Shown one piece after another: positions 19,222 through 29,574 of a DNA stretch of 64,000 bases. The stretch is from contig SDOX01000005.1 of NCBI GenBank assembly GCA_004565275.1, positions 1-64,000 of the forward strand, in the 5' to 3' direction. The stretch comes from Nannochloropsis salina CCMP1776. Lineage: Eukaryota; Sar; Eustigmatophyceae; Eustigmatales; Monodopsidaceae. Positions within the stretch are counted from its first letter, which is position 1, and each line of letters starts with the position of its first letter. Under the pieces are notes generated by a model that made no database searches, was not told where the DNA came from, and was given only the letters and a program-made list of their open reading frames with translations. Position numbers and translations under genes: made by a program.

Positions 19222-20544
19222 TCTTAAAGGTGATATAGAGAAGGATATCAGGCACTGCTGTGAGAAACGAGATGAAGTGTAGAAGAAGGTGAGTGTGGTG
19301 CGAGGCCTGATCTTCAGCTTTCTAGATACTACATGATTGTTGTGTGGAAACAAATCACACGAGCAGGTATGATTCCTCAATTGTGTTTCCCTCCAGGTAG
19401 GACGGAGCTCGGAGAAAGAGGAGGTAAGCGGCGCACAACTCATCTTCCCAATTTCGTATTCTCCCGAAGCCACATGTGAATGGACGCTAGGTATTGACAA
19501 AGAACTAATCCAACAAATCGTGGCGCGACATCAGTTGTGAATGGTTGATGTAACTTGTGAGTATACTGAAATTAGCCTTATAAAGATACTTTCCTTTGCT
19601 GTTCTGGAGACGTCGGACCTAAGCATTATGTTCTGAATAGACAAGGTCGAAACCTTACGACTCCAGAGGATCATAGTATCTCCAGGAAATGTGACAATAG
19701 TATTTTTATCATTCATGTCATCGCGCCAGGTGCTGACTTATATAATGATAGCGTTTTTCGGCGCCTTGGACATGCATATACCCGAGCGCCTCGGCTGAGA
19801 TCAGCCGCTGGGCGACGGAGATAAGAGGGACACTTCAACACTCAAAGAAAGCGCGTGCAAAGTCGCTCACGACAAGGAAATCTACGAGAGGTAAGGTTGA
19901 TGGCGCGTAAGGATGCTTTGGCAAAAAGGCTGATATTTGTGCTGTGAGTGTCTTAATTACTCGAACATTTTAACATTCATGCCTGGGAAAATCCCATCTC
20001 CCTTGTAAACGGCACAAGTCAATGAACTGTTGATACAAATTGCTGTCGCAGTTATGTCAATGCGCTCTTTTCCAAAAACCCTGAAAGCCAGTCGATACCA
20101 ATCTTGACATTAAATGTGCAAAATTATTATATTTGATTTGTTTCTATAGCTTTTTCCAGGTCTTTACTGATAATCAGATCTACAAAAAGAGATTCAGGGA
20201 AAGAACAACCCCTGGAAAAGAACAGTAAAACCTTCACTTATATTGATGTATACAATTCTATTCCCCATTCGAAAACACTAGTTTTAAGCAAGGACTGGTA
20301 TATTCATAACGTAATCTCATGTTTGCATGTCGTGAGCGCCAAGAACGTACACGTTTCCCAAAAGGGGCTGAACGCTGAACCAATCGATCGAAGATGTCGA
20401 ACCTTGGCAATCCTTCCCACCATTCTGCCACCTTTGTTGTGATGCGGGGTAAAGACCCGCTTTTCTTCCTTAGCTACTACGCCAGATCGTTCGTAGACCC
20501 AAGCATCTCTTTACAAATTCCCTATGCCGTCTATACTAAAGCAA
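19222..20544. other. Intergenic region, 1.3 kb
   Basis: Upstream of the tetraspan gene and downstream of the HACD gene. The sequence is AT-rich from about 19950 to 20330. No ORF with protein-like composition, RNA gene or repeat was found. The stretch next to 19221 should contain the tetraspan promoter. Confidence 0.45.
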
Positions 20545-21972
20545 TCAATCTGCTTTTCGGCTTTTTTTGCTGCTCGAAACCATCCCAGCCGGCAATTTGG
20601 CTGCTCCTGACATCCCTGTTATAGCATCTTTCTTTCCTGTGACATTGAGTCGTTTCCTACGCTGTCGAAGCATGTAAGTGTACATGTAAGGAATGGCAAA
20701 GGGGTAGAGCACCAACAGCCCGAATAGAAGCTATTGACCCGAGAGTATGAGGTGAGGGATTTGATGGAATAACGGCATAAATTGGGTTAATAAGCGATAA
20801 GAATGCATTGCAAGGACATAAACCTGACAGGATTCAAAGCGTGATCGTCCGCAACCGACGTCCTTTTTTTCCTTCGCCCTCCGCAGCTCTCCTCCACTTA
20901 CGAAGTAATAAAAATTCAGTATCCGCCAACTTGCGCCTTTGCCTGGCATTCGGAGGCAGAATTTATCTTCCCTCGCGACAGCATCTCGCGCCTCCGTGAG
21001 GGTGAGGAAGAGCAGCGCCACCTCTGAGGCCATGCCGACCGGGTACAGGAGGAGGAATGCCGAGTAACGGAGCCAGACGAGGGCAGGCGGGGCATTACTG
21101 CCCATGAGGTAGAAGGGGTAGCTAGGGGGGGAAGAAGAGCGGCGCACACAGGGAAAGACATAATCCAGCAATGTGAGGCATGCATTAGAGGCCGTAGAGG
21201 AGGCTCGATCGCGACTGAGAGCTCCTTCAACTCACTGGCCCTCTTCCCGTTCATCCTCCTTCTCACCGGACCAGCTCGCCGCATGACCAAGCAACCAGCA
21301 GGGCTGGGAGCCAAGCCACTGTCCGCGGGGTCTGGAAAGAGTCCACGATCGCGAACAGGACGAAGGTCCGCCCGAAGTTCTGCCAGAACGCGGAGGAGAC
21401 GCTGCCTCCGGCCAAGCCAAGGGCCACGTGCACCAGCTCCAACCAAGCCCCAGCTAGTCCCGGTAGAAGTGGGGCATAGGTGATCGTAAAAGCGACATGA
21501 GTTGTGGTTAAGACGCCTCAAAGGAGCCTCGGTACCGACTCGCGTCGGGGCACCAGCAACGCTTGCGGCGCATATTGACGCGACAAGACCACGGTAGTGT
21601 GACCGTCATCGAAGCATTCAGACAGGCAAATGAGCAAAAAAATTGCCAAATTCTTATAATCTGCCCGCTTTCTCACTCAATCAACCAGCGACAAAAAACT
21701 TCATCTGGGGCAAGCGAGTCAACTTGCTCCCCCCACGACGGGTCCACCGACCAAGGTGCCCCACACTCACCAACAGCCAATTTTGCCGCAGGACCCGCAG
21801 CAGCCCAGACACCGCCATAGTAGTGCACGTTTGAAAGCAAGGCCGATAGGGTCAAAGCCAACACAGTAGCCCACAGCCCAGTTTGCGCGAGATTGTACGA
21901 GGAGAGGTAAGCGCGCTTGAATTCACGGGCCAAGTTTCGTGTCGTTCCATCGCCCCTTGTCTCAGCTGACAT
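20545..21972 (-). CDS. HACD: Very-long-chain (3R)-3-hydroxyacyl-CoA dehydratase (PTPLA/PHS1 family), four exons
   Basis: Exons 21972-21771, 21453-21267, 21121-20902 and 20730-20545 close exactly to 265 codons (264 aa). The enzyme removes water from 3-hydroxyacyl-CoA, the third step of the ER fatty-acid elongation cycle. Family marks appear in order: AYLSSYNLAQTGLW (helix 1), LELVHVALGLAGGSV, FWQNFGRTFVLFAIVDSFQ, AWSCGELVRYPFY, WLRYSAFLLLYPVGMASE (with the catalytic Tyr and Glu of Y-P-x-G-x3-E), NFYYF joined to LLFGLLVLYPFAIPYMY, and MLRQRRKRLN. The C terminus is Lys/Arg-rich (SSSKKSRKAD), consistent with ER retention. The length matches yeast PHS1 and human HACD proteins. The last intron (20901-20731) is 171 nt and stays open until the TAG of its own acceptor, so its retention would replace the last helix. 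Confidence 0.93.
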
Positions 21973-23207
21973 GATAGTCAGGATCGAAGAGGGGACGCGC
22001 GACTTGCTGGTGTTTTAGCGCTCTGGAGATGATTATGATGGGGTTTGAAAATTAGGAACAAATATTGGCGTGCGCTAAATATGAAGCAAGTGCGTTTCTC
22101 CAGGTAGTTAAGATTTATGAAGAGTTACCAGTCCTTATCTTGCAATGATCCGACAATTTGCTGCATGGTTGAGTGAGCGGGTTGATCACATAAATGGTAG
22201 TGCGATTTTATTCAAATGTGTCCTTGCATCACGCAATGCCTGACATTTAGCCTTGCCCGACATTCTCTGCAACTAATCGCACGTTCCAGGTATGTAAAGA
22301 TGAGTATTCCGATACTGAGCCAATGACAGTTTGTAAGCATGCCTACCAAGCTACATGCTCTGCTTGCTTCGGGACCCTGTTATTACTCTCTTCAACCCCT
22401 CTTGACGGGTTGCTTTGACATCGCCTCGCTTGAAGGGTCAAGGCAATAATGCAAACACACATCTCTTTCTTTATCGTGGTGTGAACAAGCCTTCATCCCT
22501 CAAGCGTCTAATCGTATAAAACCTAACTTATACATTACCTTTCGATAGAGCGTTACTAAAGATAAGGAACTGCTTCCATGATGCGTTTCTGGAGCCATAG
22601 CTCAGCGAGTTTCGGTCCTCTCCAAGGCCCCGCCCGCGCAGGGATGACGGAGAGCGTTAGAGAGTGGTAGATTCCAGTTCAGGTTCGATTCCCGACAGGG
22701 ATCAGAACCCCGAAGGGACATCCTATTGGTCAAGGGTTCACAGGAGCAGTACGTCGCACTCGATGGTGCGGTATAGGTTCCTGGCCCTGAAACCCCTTTG
22801 GCTTCAGTTTCCTTTTTATACTTTTTCGTTCCATGTGATCACAGCCCTCCACTGTCTCGTGTCGCGCGCATTACCGCACAACTTGGTTTCACGGAGAGGG
22901 TAGCATAGGTCATGTAGCCCATGCTTGTGAACGCTCATACAATATTACACTAATTGCCTGCGGTACTACGTCGACAAAATCGAAAACCAACAGATGTGAG
23001 GAGAGATTTTTCACCCTGCCCGCTAATTTCTCTCCACACAAACCCTACCTGAAAACAGGCCGATATGTTTCTCGGGAACTGTCTTTGATATGTCAAACAT
23101 GTTGATAGGACAGACAGTCAGCCGCGTAAAAGCCCTTCAGAGGAGTAAAGCAAATTCATCTTCGTTTATTTTACGGCTGTAAAGACTTTTGAAACACATC
23201 CGCCAAC
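21973..23207. other. Intergenic region, 1.2 kb, between divergent HACD and GNAT genes
   Basis: Contains the two promoters. Apart from the tRNA-like B-box segment near 22590-22690, no feature is recognised. ORFs here are short and overlap on both strands. The GNAT gene start at 23208 is preceded by an AT-rich stretch (TCGTTTATTTTACGG). Confidence 0.45.
22592..22690 (+). other. tRNA-like segment (box A-like and box B), probably not a functional tRNA
   Basis: The plus strand has CATAGCTCAGCGAG, resembling an internal box A, and, about 75 bp later, CAGGTTCGATTCCCGAC, a good box B/T-arm. The T stem forms with one mismatch. The candidate acceptor arms (around TGGAGCC and GGGATCA) pair poorly and the intervening length exceeds a normal tRNA without variable-arm logic. 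It could be a tRNA pseudogene, a tRNA-derived SINE head or a tRNA with an intron I cannot fold by eye. Confidence 0.3.
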
Positions 23208-24278
23208 ATGTCAGCCCCGCTGCCACCCTCGTTGCTCCCCCCTCGAGGCCTGGTGTCTGAAGAGGAGGTCCAGGCATGGGCAACGTTCGTGGCAGGCAGC
23301 TTTGCCTTTAAGAAACCCGTTCCACCCACTCGAGACCACTTCCTGCGACACTTTCGTAATGACCCGTATTCGCATGACAAGGCATATATTCGAGTTATCA
23401 TGGAGGATGGCGCGCAGAATGAAATTGTGGGCTCAGCACGCCTAGTGTTGCGGCCCCTTTCTACTGGAGGATGGGCGGCAGGGGTTGCTGAAGTCTGCGT
23501 CGCACCACGGCAGCGAGGGAGAGGCTTAGCCCAGCGTCTTGTTCAAAATGTGCTGGCCACAGCGGCATCTTTGATATCTCGTAAACCCAGTCTGAGCATG
23601 TTGCATTGTTCTCCATCGTTAGTTTCGATGTACGCCGGGATGGGATATGTACCGGTGTCCACACGATGGGTGCATGTCTGGTTGAAAAGCACGCTGATGG
23701 AGCAGGCCGAGGGCGTTAGCGTGCAGTGCTTGGATTTTGATGCGAGCAGCAGCGCGGAAGTGCTCCAAGAAATGGCTGTCCTCCCATCTGCAGTCGTTGA
23801 AGTCATTGCACGGGACGTTCCTTACTTCCATGCGTGGACTAGAAACGAGGTCCTGGCGGCACCTCACACAGACGTTTGGGGCGTACGGGCGAAAAGCGGA
23901 AAGCTGCTGGCATACTGCTCTTTGCGGCGTCGAGTCGACGGCTCCATGATGCTGGTGGATATGCGCGTCTCTGTCGGCGAGGATATCGTAGCCATCATCC
24001 GCGACGTGGTCAACGCAGTCGCAAAATCTTCCGCTACATCGACTCTTGATGGTGCGTCTTCTACCGACGAAATAGAGCTGTGCATACCTGCTGTTCTCTT
24101 CGAGAAGGATGCTATGACAGGCTTGTGCGTCGAGGAAGGAGAGACGGATCCAGGATGGATGTACAAGCCCCTTACAGACAAGCTAACTTCTGAGGAATGG
24201 CAAACGTTCATAGCGCGGTACAGAGCTCAGGAGAGAGCTAACGTGGCACACTTGGTCTGGCCAATAGACCATTTTTAA
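23208..24278 (+). CDS. GNAT-family N-acetyltransferase
   Basis: An intron-free frame of 356 aa. The N-terminal half carries the GNAT core: GSARLVLRPL (beta strand), GVAEVCVAPRQRGRGLAQRL, which is motif A with the Q/R-x-x-G-x-G/A acetyl-CoA loop, and later SMYAGMGYVPV, the typical end of the domain. The C-terminal 180 residues contain a second, weaker segment (VDMRVSVGED) that may be a degenerate second GNAT-like lobe. The region around it is protein-like but unassigned. No targeting signal is visible, so cytosolic or nuclear action is most likely. The acetylated substrate cannot be told. It is convergent with the LRR gene, with 185 bp between the stop codons. Confidence 0.85.
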   Translation: MSAPLPPSLLPPRGLVSEEEVQAWATFVAGSFAFKKPVPPTRDHFLRHFRNDPYSHDKAYIRVIMEDGAQNEIVGSARLVLRPLSTGGWAAGVAEVCVAPRQRGRGLAQRLVQNVLATAASLISRKPSLSMLHCSPSLVSMYAGMGYVPVSTRWVHVWLKSTLMEQAEGVSVQCLDFDASSSAEVLQEMAVLPSAVVEVIARDVPYFHAWTRNEVLAAPHTDVWGVRAKSGKLLAYCSLRRRVDGSMMLVDMRVSVGEDIVAIIRDVVNAVAKSSATSTLDGASSTDEIELCIPAVLFEKDAMTGLCVEEGETDPGWMYKPLTDKLTSEEWQTFIARYRAQERANVAHLVWPIDHF

Positions 24279-24463
24279 ACGTGATGACATGTGACGTCGA
24301 CTGTAAAAATAAAACAAATTGCGTGACTTTGCCCCACGTTCGATGTCGTAATTTTGAAGGGCGACGCGGTTCCGTATATAGCAGCTCATACGGCTTATTT
24401 CGCTGAAAATGTGAGTGCATATGGCCTCTGTCCCCCTGCTGCCGCTGAACAACCTGCCACATC

Positions 24464-25735
24464 TCACCAATCTGCCCCCTCCATGCATCGTATGCCTCTT
24501 GTTGTGTGGAGGACTTGCAAAGCGTTGCGACCTCGTGCACGGATGGCTCGGTTCTGATCGAGGAAGATGTTGAGGAGCTTGGGGCAGTACAATCCAATCT
24601 TTTCCTCCTCCGTTCGCCCGCCCCCCATGCCAGACTCATGCTCTCCAGCGCAGGCTAAAAAGTCCCTGAATGCACAAGCTCCATCATCACCGATCCTATT
24701 CTCCTTCAAATCTAAAGTTTCTAGGAGCAATCTTGGACGGACATGACTCATCCTCTCTTCGTCACGGCCTTCATCTGACAGATGCATGGCGAAGGCGAGG
24801 GCCCCTTCGTTTCCTATGGCGTTGGACGCTAAGTCTAGCTCCCGCAGAACCACCATGCCCTCCAAACAGCCAGCTACGGCTCTTGCTCCTGCGTCTCCAA
24901 TCTTATTATAGCCTAGGTACAATTCGTCCAGACATGGCATCCCTCCGCCGGCAGATATCCCTTCCGCCAATGAGGCCACGCCCCGATCACCTAATCGATT
25001 CAAGTGCAAATCTAGTTTTCGCAGCCGTTTAAGAGCTGGGGCTGCGAGGGCATCGCCGATGTACATAGCCGACAAGTGCCCCAGATTGTTTTGTGCGAGG
25101 CTCAGGGACGTCAAGAGAGCGCTAGGCACACCTGTTTTCAACACCTGGCAAAGAACACCTACAGAATCTCGAGTGCCCCCGACAGCGAGCCTGCCCATCG
25201 CTTCGTCTATTGCCATGCCAACCTCGTCGTCACTATCACACGCAATTTGATTGGCCCGAATGTAGATACCTCGTAGGTGAGAACGAAAGCCTCCTTGTCC
25301 GAGTGCCTCGGCCAAAGCAAGACAGCCCTCACTTCCGAGATTGTTATCCCACAAACTCAGAGACGATACGCACTGAAATACATTATTTACTGCAGCAAGC
25401 CTTCCTAAAGTAAGCAGGATACTAGGAGTGAGTTCTGCTGAAGAGAGATCCAGAATTTGGAGTGCTCGACAGGGCGGTAGATGACGGGCAATTAGGTTCT
25501 CTACTACAGCTGCAGGAAGAGGCTTGGTGGGCCGAAAAAATGACAGTCCATTGCCCACAAGATTGCTTCTGCCATTTTCGTCCTTGAAAGCTAGATTACG
25601 GGCCGTGCTGACCAAGCATGAAATGTCTCTTGGCCAAAGATAGGCACAAAGTTCATAAAGAACAGCAGCGGGCAGATTTGGCAATGTCGTTGCAGTTGTT
25701 TGCCCACTCTCTCGGCCAATGTCACGTTTTTTCAT
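24464..25735 (-). CDS. F-box-like / leucine-rich-repeat (RNI-type) protein
   Basis: A single-exon frame of 423 aa. Residues about 18-45 (LPAAVLYELCAYLWPRDISC) resemble an F-box: hydrophobic LP start, then helix and WPRD. From about residue 85 there are at least eight ribonuclease-inhibitor-type repeats with the L-x-x-L-x-L-x-x-N/D pattern, such as LQILDLSSAEL, SLSLWDNNLGSEG, LTSLSLAQNNLG, LRKLDLHLNRLGDRG, LDELYLGYNKIGDAG, LRELDLASNAIGNEG and LETLDLKENRIGDDG. RNI-type LRRs form horseshoes that bind proteins, as in RanGAP, NLRC3-like proteins and SCF substrate receptors. If the F-box is real it would dock to SKP1. It diverges from the dioxygenase gene across about 440 bp. Confidence 0.85.
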   Translation of the reverse strand: MKKRDIGRESGQTTATTLPNLPAAVLYELCAYLWPRDISCLVSTARNLAFKDENGRSNLVGNGLSFFRPTKPLPAAVVENLIARHLPPCRALQILDLSSAELTPSILLTLGRLAAVNNVFQCVSSLSLWDNNLGSEGCLALAEALGQGGFRSHLRGIYIRANQIACDSDDEVGMAIDEAMGRLAVGGTRDSVGVLCQVLKTGVPSALLTSLSLAQNNLGHLSAMYIGDALAAPALKRLRKLDLHLNRLGDRGVASLAEGISAGGGMPCLDELYLGYNKIGDAGARAVAGCLEGMVVLRELDLASNAIGNEGALAFAMHLSDEGRDEERMSHVRPRLLLETLDLKENRIGDDGACAFRDFLACAGEHESGMGGGRTEEEKIGLYCPKLLNIFLDQNRAIRARGRNALQVLHTTRGIRCMEGADW

Positions 25736-26177
25736 TGGTGGAAAATGAAAAGCTAATTTTCAATAAGTACCCTGCAGATTCGCGCAAATGACTGCGCGAA
25801 ATGTGGGAACAGGAAGAAACAACAAGTGGATTAATGATGTTCCTTTGGCAATTCATTGCACGTCAAAACCCGCCACGTACCATGCTTTCGCCGTCGTCGT
25901 TCTTGCTCGCCGACTCACGTCGGAACGCTAATAACCGCACGAATGTTCAATAACCACTTGACACTGCTCGAAATTCGTGAACTTAAAAGTACAAAAACAT
26001 CATAAATCGTAGATGCTTCTTGCTTCCGTCCGCCGCGCCACCTCAAACCATGTACGTTCCCCTCATAAGATGCTGAGCATCCTACCGTGACGCCTAATTT
26101 GCCAACACGAAAAACTCATTTCACCCCACATTCAAAGACCAAAGAATAAGTAGATACATTTCAAAGACTTTTTTTCT
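25736..26177. promoter_or_regulatory. Divergent promoter region of the LRR and dioxygenase genes
   Basis: No coding sequence. It is about 40% GC, lower than its flanks, and AT-rich near 26150. A likely intron acceptor (TTTTGTTTTTTGCAG) ends at about 26274, so the downstream gene may have a 5' untranslated exon that starts in this region. Confidence 0.45.
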
Positions 26178-27314
26178 ATGATCTATATGTACATATTTAT
26201 TTGGACACTTATCCAACACTTTCTTTTGTTATTTATCTGCACGACTCTCCTCTCGTTATTTTGTTTTTTGCAGGGAGTCGAGGCTGCCGCCATGCTAGCA
26301 GTTGCCGGTGCGACCATGGGGACGCTCGTGATGTCCGCTCAGAGCGAAGCAGTGTGCTCCAATCCAGCATGTGAGGCAGCTTACGAGCATGTGCGCCATG
26401 GACGGCCCTTTCCCATCGCGTTTCCTGCCATAGCACGCGCCCTTCGGAGGGGGCACGTAGTAGTTATAGATCCGGTAATGAGCGATCAGGAGCTTCTCGC
26501 CGCCCAAAATGATGTCAAGGCCTTACTACGACAAGGTGATGGTGCGTTTGCAGTGAACGCAAATGACGACAGTAGCGTGCGGCTCGACTCCGTTGCATGG
26601 GTGACAGGGGAAGAGGCGGGGACTGGTCCGGGCCTGAAGCATGCAGTGGCATTGTTGAAAGGTCTGGCGCATGAATTCTCAAGGACCCCCGAGTACAGTA
26701 AGAGTGTCTTATTTGTGCAGTCTGCGGCGCAACTAGCGTGCTATGCTGGGGACGGCCAAGCCTTTTACGCCCCGCACCTGGATGCTTCTACAGAGAGTAT
26801 ATGGACAATGGGGCTTAATGCTTGGCTCCGTGCGCGCGCCTACCGTGAGAGAACGATCACGGCTATTCTTTACTTGAATGACAAAGATTGGGATGCAGAT
26901 CTGTCTGGTGGATGTTTGCGATGCTATCTGCCTTCCGCTCTTGCCCAGGGAGGGATGCATGACAAGCCTAACGGTCTTGGCGAGGTTCCTGCGACAACTA
27001 CCTCTGGCTCAAGAAGGATAAGTCAAGACAGACGTAAACCCAAAGCCCAGGTCTACGAATTATGTGGAGACCATGGCATTACTGCACTACCGGTCTCTAT
27101 AGAATCAGATCGGGTTAAGAGCGACGACAAGGTGGGCGGGTCTCTCGGCGTTATGTCGCGAGACGTGGCGCCACGGGGGGGGCGCCTGGTCCTCTTCGAC
27201 AGCGGAGCTGTCCTCCACGAGGTCCTACCCTCTTATAAAAAGGGTGGACAGCGCATAGCTTTGACTGTGTGGGTGAGCGACCGACAAAGCCGAAAATTCG
27301 TTCAAAATAAATAA
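26178..27314 (+). CDS. Fe(II)/2-oxoglutarate-dependent dioxygenase (prolyl 4-hydroxylase-like)
   Basis: The open frame is 378 codons, but the first 38 are pyrimidine-rich and look like the end of a 5' leader intron (TTTTTTGCAG). The ATG at 26292, preceded by GCCGCC, is the better start and gives about 340 aa. The double-stranded beta-helix motifs are HLDAST (H-x-D iron ligands), RTITAILYLNDKDWDADLSGGCLRCY, typical of P4H enzymes, and GRLVLFDSGAVLHEVLP (second iron His), followed by RIALTVWVSD with the 2-oxoglutarate-binding Arg. Such proteins hydroxylate prolines or other side chains. The LYLN-x-W-x(6)-GG-x-LR pattern is nearest to the EGLN/PHD and leprecan-like groups. A hydrophobic N terminus (MLAVAGATMGTLVMSA) could be a weak signal. 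Confidence 0.85.
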   Translation: MIYMYIFIWTLIQHFLLLFICTTLLSLFCFLQGVEAAAMLAVAGATMGTLVMSAQSEAVCSNPACEAAYEHVRHGRPFPIAFPAIARALRRGHVVVIDPVMSDQELLAAQNDVKALLRQGDGAFAVNANDDSSVRLDSVAWVTGEEAGTGPGLKHAVALLKGLAHEFSRTPEYSKSVLFVQSAAQLACYAGDGQAFYAPHLDASTESIWTMGLNAWLRARAYRERTITAILYLNDKDWDADLSGGCLRCYLPSALAQGGMHDKPNGLGEVPATTTSGSRRISQDRRKPKAQVYELCGDHGITALPVSIESDRVKSDDKVGGSLGVMSRDVAPRGGRLVLFDSGAVLHEVLPSYKKGGQRIALTVWVSDRQSRKFVQNK

Positions 27315-27419
27315 AATCCGGACTTGCCTCAAAAGAGTTCAGTCTACATACAGTTCAATTGTTTCATTGAGAATCATTACACATGAAAACTGACTAGCTC
27401 ATGCTCCATCCTGTGGCAT
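27315..27419. terminator. Convergent 3' region of the dioxygenase and Zn2Cys6 genes
   Basis: Only 105 bp separate two convergent stop codons. AATAAAATC just after the dioxygenase stop (27307-27320) resembles a polyadenylation signal. The two mRNAs probably overlap at their 3' ends. Confidence 0.45.
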
Positions 27420-29574
27420 TTACGTTCCTTCCGCACCGTCCTCGAAAACGACATCTAGCAAGTTTGCATCGAAGACCGGGGGCTCGCTGTCCCAGTCGGC
27501 CGCACACTCAGGCACCAGACCCGAGTTCGCGTTTTCAAGCGCCTCGTATTGCTGCCCGCATTGCGTGCTGGTGGACAAGGTGGAGGTGGTAGATATGGTT
27601 CCGGGGGAACATGAATCCATGCTGTGCCCAATCGACGAGGAGGGACCCCCAGCCAAATCCGACAACGCCAAACCGTCCGAGAACGGCGCTCTGAGTAGTT
27701 TGTGTGCCACCTGCTTCTTCTCAGCTTGGCTCATAGTCAACTCCACAGCTTGTATCCAACGCGCTGCTCCATCGTCTCCACTGCCAAAAGAAGGAACGAC
27801 AGCAGAGGAAGGACTGTCCTTCCGCCCAAAGACAGCCTCTACGTCTGCCTGACGTTCATACATGCCAGGGGTCGCACCAACAGGTATCGTGGCCACCCCC
27901 GGTAATAAAAAGGCATCATCTCTCATTGACTGCCTTACTTTCTGTTGCGCGTCTTGTGAAGACGATCCGCTGCTTTTTCCAGTTACCCCTTCCTGAATTT
28001 GCGCCGCCTCAGACATTATATGCACGCTGGGCGAAACGCTTTTCCTAATTATTTCTGTCGTCAGGCATTTACCTTCGTCTTTCCGGCCATCCTTTAAGGT
28101 GGAGCCGGCGATTTTCGTCACGTGGTTCGACCTGGGACAAGGCTCGAGTATGATGGCTACAGATCCCGTTCCCACTGACGGTAAGAATCTTGCCTTCACC
28201 AAAAAAAGTTGAATACTGCCTTCTGTGCACACGAGTTTGAAAATTTGGGTTTTTCGCCATTCTCCATTTGCATTTAAAGGCCCTTTGGAAACGGCCTCGA
28301 TCATGAAACGGGTCCACTCACGTCTGTCCTCGGGAGAGACCAGACCAAGGTAGAGGATGCACGGCATTGTCTTGCGCAATACTATATCGTTGTACATGCG
28401 GTCAGCACCTCGGAAATAAGTGTCAAACGCGTCATTGGTCACTTCCAACATCAAGCCATTGGGAGTGTTGCAAGTTAAGTGAATTGCAGTGCTAGGAGGG
28501 ACTTCCGCCAAGAGGGCCTTGAAAGCAGGATGCTGCTGAATTTGTAGCATGCCGTTCGCAACGAAATCTCGGAACTTCTCACTCTGCATCCTCATGACTG
28601 AAAGAGGGTAGTCTAAGTGTAGTCTCTCCGTGTCCTCGAAATCGATGGGAGAGAAATTCAGCAAAAGCGCCACCTCTCTCGCCATTCCCCAAGACGTGTC
28701 CGCACCCACCACAGTCGAATGAAGCCACCAGGTCCGAATTAGATTCGCAAACCACGATGTTCTTAGAGTCGATAGCCCTGCTTTCGACTTCTCATCCCAA
28801 TTTTTTATTTCCATGATGCTGTCGAGGTAGATGCCAGCCAGAGGTCTGGGGTCCATGCGGTCGAAGATGAGTTCTAGCAAGATAGTTCGATCAGTCTCAG
28901 CACGCATGGCTATCGCCAGTGCGTCTTCGACGTCTTTTTTGTTCCGTTGATCCCCTCCACGTTTTCTAACCCCCGTGCAGCTGCTGTGCTTTGAGCCGCG
29001 GGCCCTCTTCACCTTCTCACTTGGACATCTGCAGTCCTCGGCGCTATCGTTTCCTTTGTACGGCCTGGGCACCTGGGGCCGGCAAACAAGAGAAAGATGG
29101 AAGCAGCGTAGACTACAAGGGTGTAAGAAATGGAAATCTATCAGTCGATTGTCGTGTCAACATCTCTCTCATAACAATCTACGAGACATCAGCTGTACTC
29201 TGTCTTCTTTGGTAGTCAAAGATTCTCCGATTCCCAACTTACCAAGGAAGCGAGCCCGTGCAATGCACTTTGAGCTTACGACAGCGCATGCATGCGGTGC
29301 CGCGAGTTTTCGTGTTGCCAGTAACCGTATTCTCCTCCGTTTGATGCATGAGGGACCGCGGATTGAGAAGCATTAGCTGCGGCGGTGAATCATTACGCGG
29401 AATCTTTCGATCGTCTAGATGACTCGCTGCCATCTTGTGCGCTTGTTCTTTATTTCTGTTTACATTCAAAACTTCCATGTGTGGCTGGGAAACCGGGCGT
29501 GAAGAAAGTTTTGAGTTTGAGGCGCGGGTTATGTTTAAAGCATCGCCTGATTTTCCAGGACCCACGCCTGACAC
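27420..29574 (-). CDS. Zn2Cys6 (fungal-type) zinc-cluster transcription factor, two exons
   Basis: Exons 29574-29243 and 29112-27420 join in phase 2 across a 130-bp intron (GTAAGT donor, TTGTAG acceptor), giving 674 aa. The join rebuilds a perfect binuclear zinc cluster at about residues 98-122: CMRCRKLKVHC, five residues, then CLRCFHLSLVC, i.e. C-x2-C-x6-C-x5-C-x2-C-x6-C. The intron cuts the codon of the fourth Cys, so neither exon alone shows the domain. After a basic Ser-rich linker (KVKRARGSKHSS) comes a domain of about 270 aa (LELIFDRMDPRPL, SWGMAREVALLLNFSP, ILYLGLVSPEDRREWTRF) with a PAS-like flavour. The C-terminal third is Ser/Asp-rich, as in activation domains. Zinc-cluster regulators of this kind are known in Nannochloropsis, where one affects lipid accumulation; whether this is that gene or a relative cannot be told here. 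Confidence 0.88.

Noticed and set aside
22664-22903. 79-aa ORF overlapping the tRNA-like segment
   Set aside because: Begins inside the box-B region and has no protein-like features.
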